Origin: Megalopta genalis
Taxonomy: Eukaryota; Arthropoda; Insecta; Hymenoptera; Halictidae
DNA length: 64,000 nt
NCBI RefSeq assembly: GCF_051020955.1
Contig: NC_135027.1
Coordinates: 6,860,532-6,924,531, forward strand
Direction: 5' to 3'
Shown: in pieces, positions 30,523 to 42,630 of the stretch
Position numbering within the stretch: the first letter of the stretch is position 1
How the letters are laid out: every line of letters begins with the position of its first letter
Translations under genes and position numbers: made by a program
Notes under the pieces: model-generated
The model's database searches: none
What the model saw: only the letters and a program-made list of their open reading frames with translations
What the model was told of the DNA's origin: nothing

Positions 30523-30909
30523 TTTGAGCTTCGTCTTGACGATTTTATAAAACAAATTTGTTGAGGATAACTTCGACTCGTTAGTCGACCACAGGATAAA
30601 CCGTTGAAAAACAATAATGAGCACGATGACAAACGTTTCTTGCAAAATACGGAGGACTACGATCTGACGGACTGGGGCACGACACCGTCGCCATAAAGCG
30701 TGCGCGCGCAATGCGCTATAGTGGTGGGCAACGTGACTGATGAAGCAACATTTCCCTAGAATAGTAGGGAAAGTTTCAGATTAGTCTGAATTCTATTAAT
30801 TAAAACATGTACTTCGGTTGCATATAGCACCGTGGAACATCAGCGAATAATTCAAGTACGGGATTCATCGAATTTTCGGCAAGATCTTAAATTCTTTTAA
30901 CGTCGTTCA

Positions 30910-31166
30910 AATTGAAAGTTTTACAATTCGCGCCATATTCGTCTGCCTTCAAATAGCGCCATTTGACGTAGTGGCAAAACGCTCAAACTGTTATACAAAT
31001 TTACCGACAAGGTAAATTAAATCTGGAATTGCACAATGGCTCCATCTGACGTAACCTTAGATTTATCATCAGTGGATAATTTTGAGTGGATAACGTTTGA
31101 GCGTTTTGCCACTACGCTCAATGGCGCTTTATAAAGAAATATAAAAATGGCGCCAAATTCAAATTC
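30910..31166. mobile_element. MITE with GCGCCA..CGTAGTGGCAAAACGC termini, copy 1
   Basis: Left ACGTAGTGGCAAAACGCTCA, right TGAGCGTTTTGCCACTACGC, extended outward by AATTyGCGCCAT and ATGGCGCCAAATT. About 257 bp. Confidence 0.85.
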
Positions 31167-34100
31167 GCTCCTGTATAAGACAATTGGACTTTCTCGCAAG
31201 AGAAATCCTCATTCAGTTTATTTACTTAGAGTTAAATCTTAACTTCCGTATAATCTAGCTTTCGTCTCTTATTTTTCGATGGTTCAGATTCAAATGAAAC
31301 TTAAAAACACCGAGTTGCTTCCAATATTAATTTTATTGGATCGAAAATACTTCTGAAACGACAATTTTCCAGTTCTCATTTACTTATATTTACAGTTCAC
31401 GGTTCGATTTATATCTTCCAAGAGAGTTTGCCATTCAATGTTATTATTATTTATAATCAAACCCGGTTTCAGGGTTGCTCGTTTAACACTGGATTCATTA
31501 TCTTATTGCAAGCTGGTTTACTGAAATGCATCTCACGGGACGATAAAGGTTTCCGGAAGTAATACACAACGTTTATACAATAGAATATATTGTCACAGTT
31601 CGCTTGTCCCTTAGAGCTCCAGCTTATGTTCCTCCGACTTATTTAGATCCTAAGCTACTGCTCTATGCTCGCCATTTTCCTTCTCAGACATCGCATACGC
31701 GTTCGAAAAGAACGCCTGTTCATTCTGAACTGCGCACATGACGAAATGGTTGCAGAATTTTTGCTTATCTTTCATACGACTTCGTTCTTTCCCAATCTTT
31801 CTTCCCCTCGGTTCTCTATGTAATCCTAACTTCCGGTTTCCACGGACGTCGAAACAATTTTACACTGTCATATTATTGATATATGTACAATATAAAAATA
31901 ATACAACGTTTCTCGCTAATTTCGAAGCTCACGCAATTTCAGCAGAAACGATGCAACCACGGGTCAAGGTGACAGCAGAACTATCATCGGTCGATGGCTC
32001 CCGTTTCGGTAGCCATTGTCAAGTACAGACTGATATATCGCAAACCCGGAACATAAAGGAGAAAGATCAATACAAGCATCCGTTCGGAATTTAGTTTCAC
32101 TCGTGTTCGTCGATTACTTCGTTTTATCCGACTAACTAATTGATAAATGCTTATTGTCACGCGTGTCAGAGCGTCTATCGGTCGCTGGTCAATTCCCGTG
32201 CGAAAATATATATTATGTCGTTCGCCTAAATTCGACACTTTACCTACCGGAGATTGCATCACAGTCCATCAAAAATTACAGATTAACGATCGAAGAAGAT
32301 CTTTTGAAAAATTGATCAGCAACTGTAGCAGATTCCTATTTATAATTAAATAAATTATTCCGAGTAATAAACTCTATAATAGCGTCTTCGGAGATATTCC
32401 GGTAGCTAAAGTGCCAACTTATTTTAAAGAACATCTAATTCTACGATCAGTCCTGGCGCGGTTTTCTCTCTCAATCTCTTTTTCTTACTCCCTAACAGCT
32501 TAAAACTAATCAATTGATATAACGATCGATGTCCAACGATCATCGGTTAAAAACTGAATAATGAGTATTGCATTCTTTTCGGGACAATTATAAAAATTTG
32601 CTGAAAATCGATCGAACGTTTGAAAAGAGGATCCGCGAATGAAAAATACCGTCGACGTCGATCACGTGACCTTCGGCGATGGAATGACAAAGAATAGAAA
32701 ACGAAAAAATAATGATCTCTTTCAACCTATCCGTTGTAAAAACTATTTAATGAATGGTACATGATTTTTCGAAGCTGTTTAAAGCATATAATATTTCTTT
32801 TACACGTTTCATTAACTATGAAATGGTTGATACAACTTATAAATCTGTCCGTGGGCCCTTCATAGGGCAGCACGTTATCAAATAGGACGTAATGGACCAA
32901 TGAGAGCTCGGTCACGTGATAATCTACGTCGACGGTGGTCATTTTTAGAAGAATTGAAATCAATTCTTTTAGGAATGATCATTATATGTAAATAAAATAC
33001 TGAATTACAAAGGATTGATTCAATGCCGATAGACACCCTGATGTATGTTTCATGGGAATTCATGGTGGTCGAAATGTATCTCGTAAAAAGTACAGAGCGT
33101 TATGACGGAAACGTTTCGCAACCGATAGCATCGGTGACGCATCTGCATGTCATAATACAGACTGCGCTGAAATGAAAAGTTTCGACGATCTTTGCGATCC
33201 AGATTCGTTTCTGAAGTTCCGACTTCGCTTCCTACTCAGCCGATAATAATTCATCAATTAGTGCCCACTTAAAGATCATTAAAGTGGTGCTTCTGATGAA
33301 TCGCCGAGGCTAACTCGAAGCATTAAATCATTCACGTCGTTTAGCAACAGATGCGAAGACGCGACGAGACGTATCTTACATTAATCGCAATACAGAAAAA
33401 TCCAACGCGTCAAGGTCGCTCTCCCACTACCATAAATCATCCTCATTTTAGACCACGTGGATAATACTAATTCTATTTTATCCAATCCTCGAAACGGACA
33501 ATAGAGTATATTTGATATATTTACAATGATCGTTTTGGAGAAATTAGTACAGGTCCAAATTGATATTGTCAAAGAGGAGGCTGACCTTGACAAACCTAAT
33601 CTGCCTCGATCCTAGCGATGCTCGGGTCTCAGAAACACCCTATAAAAAATAGTTGGTCCGAAAGAAGTTTCACTACCGATATGCTGCACTTCTGCATTTT
33701 TTGCAATAATTTTTTTCAACTTTTAGATAGAGTTTTGCTAACGTTCGATATCTTCAGTGGGTTTTCAACAATCCAGTCACACGAATATGACATTTCCCAT
33801 TCCGAGCTGAGTCCAGATATCGTTCACATCATTCTTTCCATAATTGAAGAACAAATGTGGACTCAGCCGCGCAGTAACACCCGTTCGTGCAAATGTATCC
33901 GTGACAAGGATAATTATTCTTTCTTTTTTCGAAGAATTGCTCTGACATGTCGGCAGTCGTTTTCGGAAATCGACGACTTCTGAAAATCAACGTTTATGTA
34001 AACAAAAATTAAGATTATGGCGAAGCTGTCGATGATGGGGAAGCTTAAGTTTTGAATCACGAGGTTCAACTAAGTGGCTTGTAAAAGTCAGACAGGACAA

Positions 34101-35029
34101 TCTTACGAGCTGTGGTGATATTATAGAACGTCTACAGATCGTTAGTAGACTACGGTTTTCATGCGTTTATAATAAAAATAAGTAAATGCAAAATAGTAAA
34201 GTATTCAAAAAAAAGAAATCTGTTACATCATTTTCATCTCATGCAAACAAATTTTATGTTGCATGAAATTCCACAGTCTAATCGTTATCATATACTATGT
34301 CAGTAAGCAAATTTGTGGGTCTATCAAAGCTGACAGAACAAACTGAGTAAATTCCTCGAAGTCCTTTATGCTACAATGGAATCCTCAAAAAGTTGTAAGC
34401 ATCCTTTTCCTTAGCAATAAAATCAGTTCATCGTGAACATTGATTCATCTGTTAATCGACAAAGACAAATTAATTCGATCTTTACCCAACACTGTTGCTA
34501 AAAAATGTTAATTGCAATCAGGCGATTATGATATTCTCTGGCAGGGATAGTATATTATGCTCGTCAAACTAGGAACTTCATCCACTAACATAATAAACAG
34601 CAGACAGATAATTAACAAACTAATTGTTAAAAATATTCGTCGCCAATGAAGAAAGTGTACAAGCTAAAAATCTTAAATGTTCTTTTAATCTAGAATGAAC
34701 GAAATACGTGTTGCTTCAGAAACGCTTGTAAATGTATACAAAATAAAAGCTGTATCATCTCCGTGGTTACCCTAAATAATACGTTTCAGTAGTACAATTA
34801 CAATTTCGATAATTAGACGACAGTGCCAATTTGAAGATCGAAGAAAATATTCTGATAATACAACAATGTTCTGGAGTAACACGTGCATCAATAGATCTAA
34901 AAAAAAGTTTACTTATTATTGCAACTATAAACAACAGATGATTCTGTCGCTAAACGCGTAATATAGAATTACAATGTAAAATTCACTAAGAATCATCTGT
35001 CCTTTAAAATGTACAAATAACGCCGTTAC

Positions 35030-35250
35030 ACGTAATTTGAAATTGGCGAAATTTTTATTTACTAAATAACACCAATACACGTAGTGGCAGAACACCCAAA
35101 TTATTAAACAAATTATCGACTCTAAACGTTTCTTGGAACCAGAATTACTTTGCTCTGTCGATAAATTTGTCTACCAGTTTCAGCGTTTTGTCACTGCACG
35201 TGTTGACGCTGTTCGGAGATGGATAAAAATGGTGTCAATTTCAAAACTTT
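35030..35250. mobile_element. Same MITE family as 30.9 kb, diverged copy 2
   Basis: Left ACACGTAGTGGCAGAACACC, right GCGTTTTGTCACTGCACGTG, outer AAATTGGCGAAATTTTTAT and ATAAAAATGGTGTCAATTTC. Same architecture, more substitutions. Confidence 0.7.
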
Positions 35251-35412
35251 CAGTGTCATTGATGGTGGAAGCGTTCAAGAGCTTGTTGAAAAATCAACTT
35301 GTAAATAAACTTTTTTTTACATGAGATTAATGCAGGGCAAACTTCTGAATATTTGTGTACCGTCAGAGTATTTTTTAGCCGGTAAATTTCCCCGATAAAA
35401 GAGACTCAAATA

Positions 35413-35653
35413 CAGTAAAATTCCGATTATCCGACCTTTTTCTTTATGATTACTTCTAGGGAAGTAAGATATGCTTAAGTTTTCTCGAAATTGTTTAGCT
35501 TTTTCTAAAGGTTAATTATTGATTCTAAATAGCTGAGGAATATGGTTATAATATGGTTATATGGGGTATAATATGGTTACGTTTGTATCAAACACTGCCG
35601 GATTATCGAGCGTTCCGGATAATCGAGTATTTCAAATAATCAGAACTCTACTG
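35413..35653. mobile_element. MITE with CAGTAraaTTCCGATTATCC termini
   Basis: Left CAGTAAAATTCCGATTATCC after TA; right is an imperfect inverse (GATAATCGAG..AATCAGAACTCTACTG). The CAGT start is like pogo/Tigger-type elements; that link is inference. Confidence 0.55.
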
Positions 35654-36254
35654 CATTATATTAAATTGCTCGTATTCATTAAAGGAATTAAGACCGCATG
35701 CTGAAGAGAGGCTAAAGTACTCAAATGTAGGAATATCGACTCCATTCTATCAACAAAGGGCGAAATTTCAAGGAAGATCCTTCGACGCGCGGGAACGAAG
35801 GACCGCAAACTATACAACGGATTACAATGAGCGATTGCCGCAATCATGCACTGCATATAAATATGCATTTTTATACGTGCTGTGCGATTCTAACGACGAT
35901 TCGCTGTCAAAGAACGTCTCACCGGAAATACATATACCATACATACAGTTTGTACAAAAATCAACACAATTGATAAATAAGGAACGGAACAAATGAGAAA
36001 ACGAGCCGCGCGGATCTGATAAACTGGCTAGAAACCTGTCTACCACGGATATCTATGCTTAAAAAAGTATAAAAAATCTAAATCCTCGAACGACGCCGTA
36101 GTATGCTGGCGAGACTATTCTTTCTCACTCTCTTTCTCTCCCTCTCTCACTCTCCCTCTCATTCAATTATTATAGCAAATGCACCAGTTGTGCACGCTCG
36201 TAAGTTTGTCTGCAATTCATCGATGCACCGAGAGAATCTCTCGTGTTCCGTAAT

Positions 36255-36278
36255 CAATTAATTAATTAATTAATTAAT
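36255..36278. repeat. (AATT)n microsatellite
   Basis: Six tandem AATT/TTAA units. Confidence 0.9.
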
Positions 36279-37829
36279 ACGCGTGTACGTTAAACCTAAA
36301 CGCATCCTGAATAGCCAGAATCACTTGAGTGGTTGTACGTTCATGATTCGCCGTTCGCGACGAATGAAATTTGAACCAGCAATTTTTGTTTCAATGGAAA
36401 AGTTGCTTGTCGGACGCGGTACAGTGGTTTCCATGTTGGGGCGTGCGTTGTTTGTTCGTTTAATTCGGTTTCAAAGAACTTAAAATGGATTTGAAGCTAA
36501 AACAATCCTACAGAAAAATATATATATATCTATATATAAGACAGTCTTTTTAAAATCAATATTCTAATGAGATACATTGTCTCTGCAACTTCGTTATGTA
36601 GGATATAAATTTGAACAAACAGTGTACATAGGTGTACGAGAGTGTACACATGATAGCAAAGATTCCAAAACGGCGATATGACTTGCTGTTCCTCCCTAAA
36701 AGTCTGTCATTTTTTTCTCTGGCATAAAATTCTGACTGATTACGTGAAACCGATAAAAAATAATTGCCTAAAAAGCTTTATCAAGTTTTCACACATCCTA
36801 GTATCTTTGGGACCACTTACCACCCCGTATACATGTACGCCCGCACGCCGCCATCAGTGGCAGTAAATGCAAATACAATATTATCATTATTATATTATGC
36901 GACTTCGACAACAAATGTCAGCGCGTAACGATACCGCTATTGTCCTCCGTTTCTCGGTCTTCGATTACGAAATGAATCGAGATCAAGGACCGTGAATCGT
37001 AGGATATTTCGGTGTTCCAAGATGGCGGAAGGTTGGACAAACGCAATAAATTATCAATTACGATATTCTTAGAAAGATTGAACTCTTAACCACGAACTGA
37101 ACTATGAGCTAACGCTTAATGGAAATAAGAAGAGGCAAAAAGTAATGGAAATGTGTAATGCAGGATGAAGGAAAACAACACCGTCGGGAATGTCCGCCAT
37201 ATTGCGATGGGTGGGAAATAGTTTAATCCAGCGGAGGAGAATATTACGAGTCCTGTCTTAGCATGTCTTCGTTTTCTTAGTTTTCCTAAACGATTTTCCC
37301 CGTTTTGCGGAGGAAACACCTGTTTGTGGTCAATGGTGACAGCAATATTGCACCTCCAGTGGACTCATTTTGGTCATATGTCACCGCGGATATCTTGGAG
37401 CCTGTTCGACATCACACCCAGAGAACGATATCCGGAGAAAACGAGACTTGGTGACACATACACGCATGTTGAGCAACTTTCGAGGCAGCTTAGAGGGCGT
37501 CCTGATTCAATATGGCTGCCTCTCGTCAGGACATCCTTAGCTTGCTCGGAGAACGAGTTTACAAATTATGTATTCATACGATGCGATGAAAACTGAGTCT
37601 GGGCTCCTCCAGACTAATAAATAAAATTGAATTCGAGACAGTGCATTCGATCTGACTGATCGACAAGTCCCAGAAGACTTAATTATTTTACACCAAACTA
37701 GCCTTAGTCTAAACATTTCCGTATTCAATTGTCGCATAGAATACGCATTACCTAATTGTCTTACTAAGAAACAATATTCGTATACTAGATATAATAAATG
37801 ATTATGTGTACTCCTAATTGTACAGTGAA

Positions 37830-37835
37830 TTTATT
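37830..37835 (-). terminator. Candidate poly(A) signal for distal SLC7 exon
   Basis: AATAAA on the minus strand, 491 nt beyond the distal stop codon, inside a short inverted repeat (ACAGTGAA..TTCACTGT). Position fits a 3' UTR end, but there is no transcript evidence. Confidence 0.3.
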
Positions 37836-38325
37836 GTTCACTGTTACACGAACTTGTTTGGACTTGTCGATTAGAGAGAGCTCGACTAATTTTCATTAAA
37901 ATTCAGAGTGCAATGTAGGCCCAGCCTATTCTGCGAATTGCAACTCAGTCTATTGTGGCTATGAAGAAAATGAATTTACATTTTCCTTGAGTGGACATCT
38001 ACATCTCATTCTTATCGTTTATGCCGAGCGTTATTCAACGTGTATTGATTTAAAAATTCCAACCGTATTTTAGTGGTAAAATTGATGTTAATCGAACTGT
38101 TGCATTCTGGCTAGTCCACTTAAGGATTCACTTGAACCTCGTGTTCGAATATTAAAAGTGACAAAGTTTAGGCCCAGCCTAAAATGAAATCGGCGGTTCT
38201 AGTTGGATAAATATTTCCACGCAACCGTTCTCCGAGCGTCCTCAAAATTCCTCTCCCCAATTTCTCGTTCTCTTCGGATCGGAAGTCCAACCCCCAAAGG
38301 GGCTGAAGACTCGTTCTGACTGCGA

Positions 38326-38393
38326 TTAAACCTGAGCGGGTTTCGACTTGCCGACGACCAGCATTATCTTCTGCAGGAACTTCGTGGTGCTTA
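38326..38393 (-). CDS. SLC7 transporter, distal alternative last exon
   Basis: Encodes (I)STTKFLQKIMLVVGKSKPAQ then V and a TAA stop. Acceptor GTTTTATTGCAG. Completes the same phase-1 codon as ATA, Ile. The STT..LQK.M..V pattern is like the C-terminal end of mammalian LAT1. A minus-strand AATAAA lies at 37830-37835, 491 nt past the stop. Too short to show up as a long open frame. Confidence 0.82.
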
Positions 38394-41300
38394 CTGCAAT
38401 AAAACAACACCAAACAATTATATTTCTTCCTTATCGCAAAATTATTGTAATCTGTCTTTTTTTTTGGAAAAGAAACTTCTCTTCCATCTTCAAAAAACAG
38501 ACCATGGAATTTTCAAATTCTACATGCAGTCGTCACACTGGGTACAAAAGTACGAAAATTTGAATCAGTAAAAACTAAACTTCTTTTCTGACTAATACTA
38601 CCAAGACTTATCACCTAAATACTGTTTTCAAAATAGCTTTTCTATAAATAAGTATTAAAACGTATTCTATTTCTTCACAGAACTATTATTTTAAAGGAAA
38701 GTTTAATTGCAATATCCTGCAGTTAATGAAACAATATTTATTTACAAATATCTGCTTAAAGGTACGATTTTCTCCAATTCCGATAATTAAAACCTTAACG
38801 AGGATCAGATACAATGTATTTTACTGCGGAAAATGTTTCGCGAAAATTGTCCTGCCAACAGGTGACGACCACACGAAGATAGTGAGACGAAGTTAGCGAG
38901 AGAAGAGCGATTGGATTTCCTTGCAGAACGAGTCCCACAACCATTAGATACGTTTGTTAGTCTTTACTGGTGCACCGTGTGTTCAAGTTAGTGTGCGTGA
39001 CGCTTGTTCTGTGGGTGCAGCATGCAAACTTAATCGTTAAAGATGTTTGGGAAAACTCAGATAGCTGATAAGAAATGGTATTGGTCATAGCGAGACGCGC
39101 GGATTAAATCAGGGATTATTGAGAGTCGTAAAAAGTCATTGCTGCGACGTCGGTTCGGGTTTTGGAAAATAAAATATGTTTACTCGTTCGACGACTGATA
39201 AGTAGTTCAAAGTGTCAACGAAGAAGGAACGTGAAATGCACTGTTGCTATATCTGCTTTTTCTAAAATACTCGAGATGATTGGTAATAGGCCGCGGATCT
39301 TTACGCAAATTCAGATTGTTCAACTTTTCTCAATATTGGACAAAATGGTTATTTAACCCTTTGTACTCAAGTGGTGAACAAACCATTCATTATGTATGAC
39401 ACGTTATGAAATTTCTTTATATTTAACGAACTATGAAAAGTGTAACTATCGATTTCATACTTGCGTAAAATATACTTGCCAAATGGAAATACAGTAAGTC
39501 AGAAAGACTATTTCGGATTTAAAGTTAACATGTGTTCGAGTGCAAAGGGTTAATTTCTTCGCGTAATTTCGCAGATTCGCACAAGATCTAAATAAGTGCA
39601 TAAAGACGCGAAGTTAACCGATGATTACGTGTCATGCAATGAGCGACGGAACGAATCAAAATGAGAAACGTTTGCTCGAGAAAATAATCGCATCGCGAGC
39701 GGCATGCACGGTGATCGAGAAAGCGGTAAGCTCGTCCGTGATCGTCGAGTGATCAAGAAATCAAAGCTAAGCATGCGTGGCATGACAGGAGTAAAATTAT
39801 GTTAGAGTGTATTCTGAACCTTAGTCTTTGGTCCGACGACTACCATCAGCTTCTGCAAGGTTTTGGTAACGGCGCCTGCGGGAACAAATCGGTTAAACAG
39901 AAACTGAACGAACCAATATCAACCGATAAATATTTTCTTCTTCGTCCGAATCGACTGGTTCTATCCAGGAAGAAGCGTAAACTAAGTGACCGGGAAACTA
40001 ACTCAATCAACGATTTAACGAAGTAACAACAGAACTATAAAATCTTTAACCGGATCTTTCTCGGGATTATTTTGATTAGGTCGATTCCGAACTTACTGAC
40101 TCCTTGCTGGAAGAATTTTGGTTTGTTTTTCCATGAGACGAACACAAAGTACACTGGCACGGACGAGAAGATCATCAGGCAACCGTATCCTGAAAGATCA
40201 TTTCAAATGTTTCAGTCTGTTGACCGATTGGATGTCCTTTGCTTGGTTTTGTATGATTCGATTGTTACCTGTTTCCACTGGACTGGCGTACATGGGAACG
40301 ATAGTCACGAAAAGGGTGGCGAGAATGTATATGAACGGGAAGAATAGGTTCACTTTGATTGGCCTGGGCAGATTAGGCTGGGACCATCTGAGCCATGGTA
40401 GGCAGAGCACGGAGACGCCAATGCTCAGCTGTGAACATACAAGAGGCACTAGAAAATTCTATCTTTATATTAAATATGTTAATATTTTATACTTTAAGAC
40501 GAATACTTCTATATTTAATTTAGTACCGTATTTATTTATTTAGACCTTTCGCCACGTTTTCTATAAGAGAGGGGTCTTCATAATTTTACAAGTTTAGTGT
40601 TAAACACATTCTAGCTAACATAAGAGGAATTAGTAGAATTGTTCTAATACTTGGGAATTTAAGTTAGTAACTAATTTATAAAATTTTGTTCTTCTCATCG
40701 AAGAGATTATTAACGCTTCGAAAACAAATGTTGACAGACCTATACATCTTATTTCCGAAGTTGTAAACATATCCTTTGATTGTGTACATAATCGAAGATT
40801 ACGATATACACTATATTCTCTCTAATTGACGCTCAGATTGTACACAAAAATGGACAATTTGGGAAGAGTAATAATCGTATTATTGTATTGGGAAGAGTAA
40901 TAATCGTACCTCCTCTTTCTAAATTGTCTATTTTTGTGTACAATCTGAGTGTCGATTAGGGAGAATTTACTATACTCTCCATTTTTCCCATTAATCCCTT
41001 GCGCCAAGATTTCTTCTACAACTGTATCGATTAGCGTCCTCGATTAGTGCCAAGAACAAGACAGTTCTTGTCTCTCCGATGCCCTCGTTTACTTTCATTC
41101 CCTCACTTCGATAACGGAACAATCAAATTTGTTTGCAATAACATTCATATTTAATAGCTCATTTGTGAAATGTCCGTCACGAGTCCGACTCGTTGTTATA
41201 GTGCAAGGGGTTAATTAAGGCTGTGATACATAATCTCGGTCACCGAGGAAAATATACTCTTAGTAGTTTAAAAAATCCTCGTACGCAAACGTTTTTTTAT

Positions 41301-42365
41301 AGAATAAATGTATTGGAGAATAAAGTTGTCGACTATGAACATACCCAGGTAGCAAAGCCAACGTAGTTGATCAGAGCAAAGATGTCGGAAGAGCAGAGAT
41401 ACAACATGGACAACAGCGCCTGGAAGAAAGAAGAGCAAGATTTCAATTACCGGTCCCCATTGTTCCCATTTCCTTCGACTTCCTTCGAACATCCTCGTCG
41501 CAAAATCCTGTAAAATCCCCTAAGAGGCCGCAATCAGGACAGGAAATTGCAGGCGCTAACTTAGGGAAATGACTTTCGATTATATACCTAGGTGTCACGC
41601 GAACCAATGGCCTAGTTCTAATTCCGTGCTTCTTAAAAAATTCATAGCATTCGATTTATCCTAGTTCTTCAAGGTGGCGGGGCAAGATCACTTCAGTCAG
41701 CTACCTCAATCCACATTACTTATTTCTCAGCGACTACAATCGCTTCACAACGTTAAGGACAAAAAAAGAAAAGAAATGAATCACACAAACGGTTTCGAAC
41801 GATTAAAAAATTTGTCCGAGTGTCGCACTCTCCGCTGCGTTGAGCAACAAGTATCGAAACCGATTGTTATTGGACCGTGCAATCATGTCGAATTGCGCGC
41901 TGCCTCAAAGAGGACGTCTTTCTTAATGGCCGTTGATAAGCAGTAATTACATTAATAAAAACACGAAAAATAACTGAAGTGTCAACGCACCATGCAGAGA
42001 ACGGCCGGTGTCGGCGTGACCCTCGATGTTTGGATCATCGTCAGTATTTCAGGCATCTGGCCCTCGCAAGCCCCTGCGTAGAAGAGCCGAGAAGATGTCA
42101 GGAGAATTCCATTTACCGCTCCGAACGTCGAGAGGGCCACGAACACGGGGATCATCCAGGAGAACCAGCCGAAGAGACGATTGGCGAACGTCTGTAACGC
42201 GGAAAATACTTAATGAGTTTCGTGCAATGGGATTGTTTCGTGTCTCGTAGAAGCATCTTTCAATTTCAGTCCTCTTTCCAGGATTTTTATCATTTCGAGG
42301 TGTCGAGGGAAAAAATCGCATTTTATCGAGGACAATATGTACGCGTAAGAGGGAGAGAAAGAGAG

Positions 42366-42402
<37 letters not shown>

Positions 42403-42476
42403 AAGCGAGCGAGCGTGTGTGTGAATGGAACAACGACACACTAAAAAGATAAAAAAAGAAAAAGAGAAACGAGGAG

Positions 42477-42517
<41 letters not shown>

Positions 42518-42591
42518 AAGCGAGCGAGCGAGTGTGTGAATGGAACAGCGACACACTAAAAAGATAAAAAAAGAAAAAGAGAAACGAGGAG

Positions 42592-42630
<39 letters not shown>

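Larger units (their letters stand above)
30723..38325. other. Intergenic AT-rich stretch between GOLGA7 and the transporter
   Basis: No gene recognised. It contains the MITE remnants listed separately and an AATT tandem tract. The longest open frame (33618-33983, 121 codons) shows no domain and no splice context. Confidence 0.55.

Noticed and set aside
33618..33983. 121-codon plus-strand open frame in AT-rich intergenic DNA
   Set aside because: No recognisable domain, no promoter or splice evidence; length is possible by chance.
39799..40026. Plus-strand open frame over the proximal last exon
   Set aside because: Antisense shadow of the transporter exon at 39802-39875.
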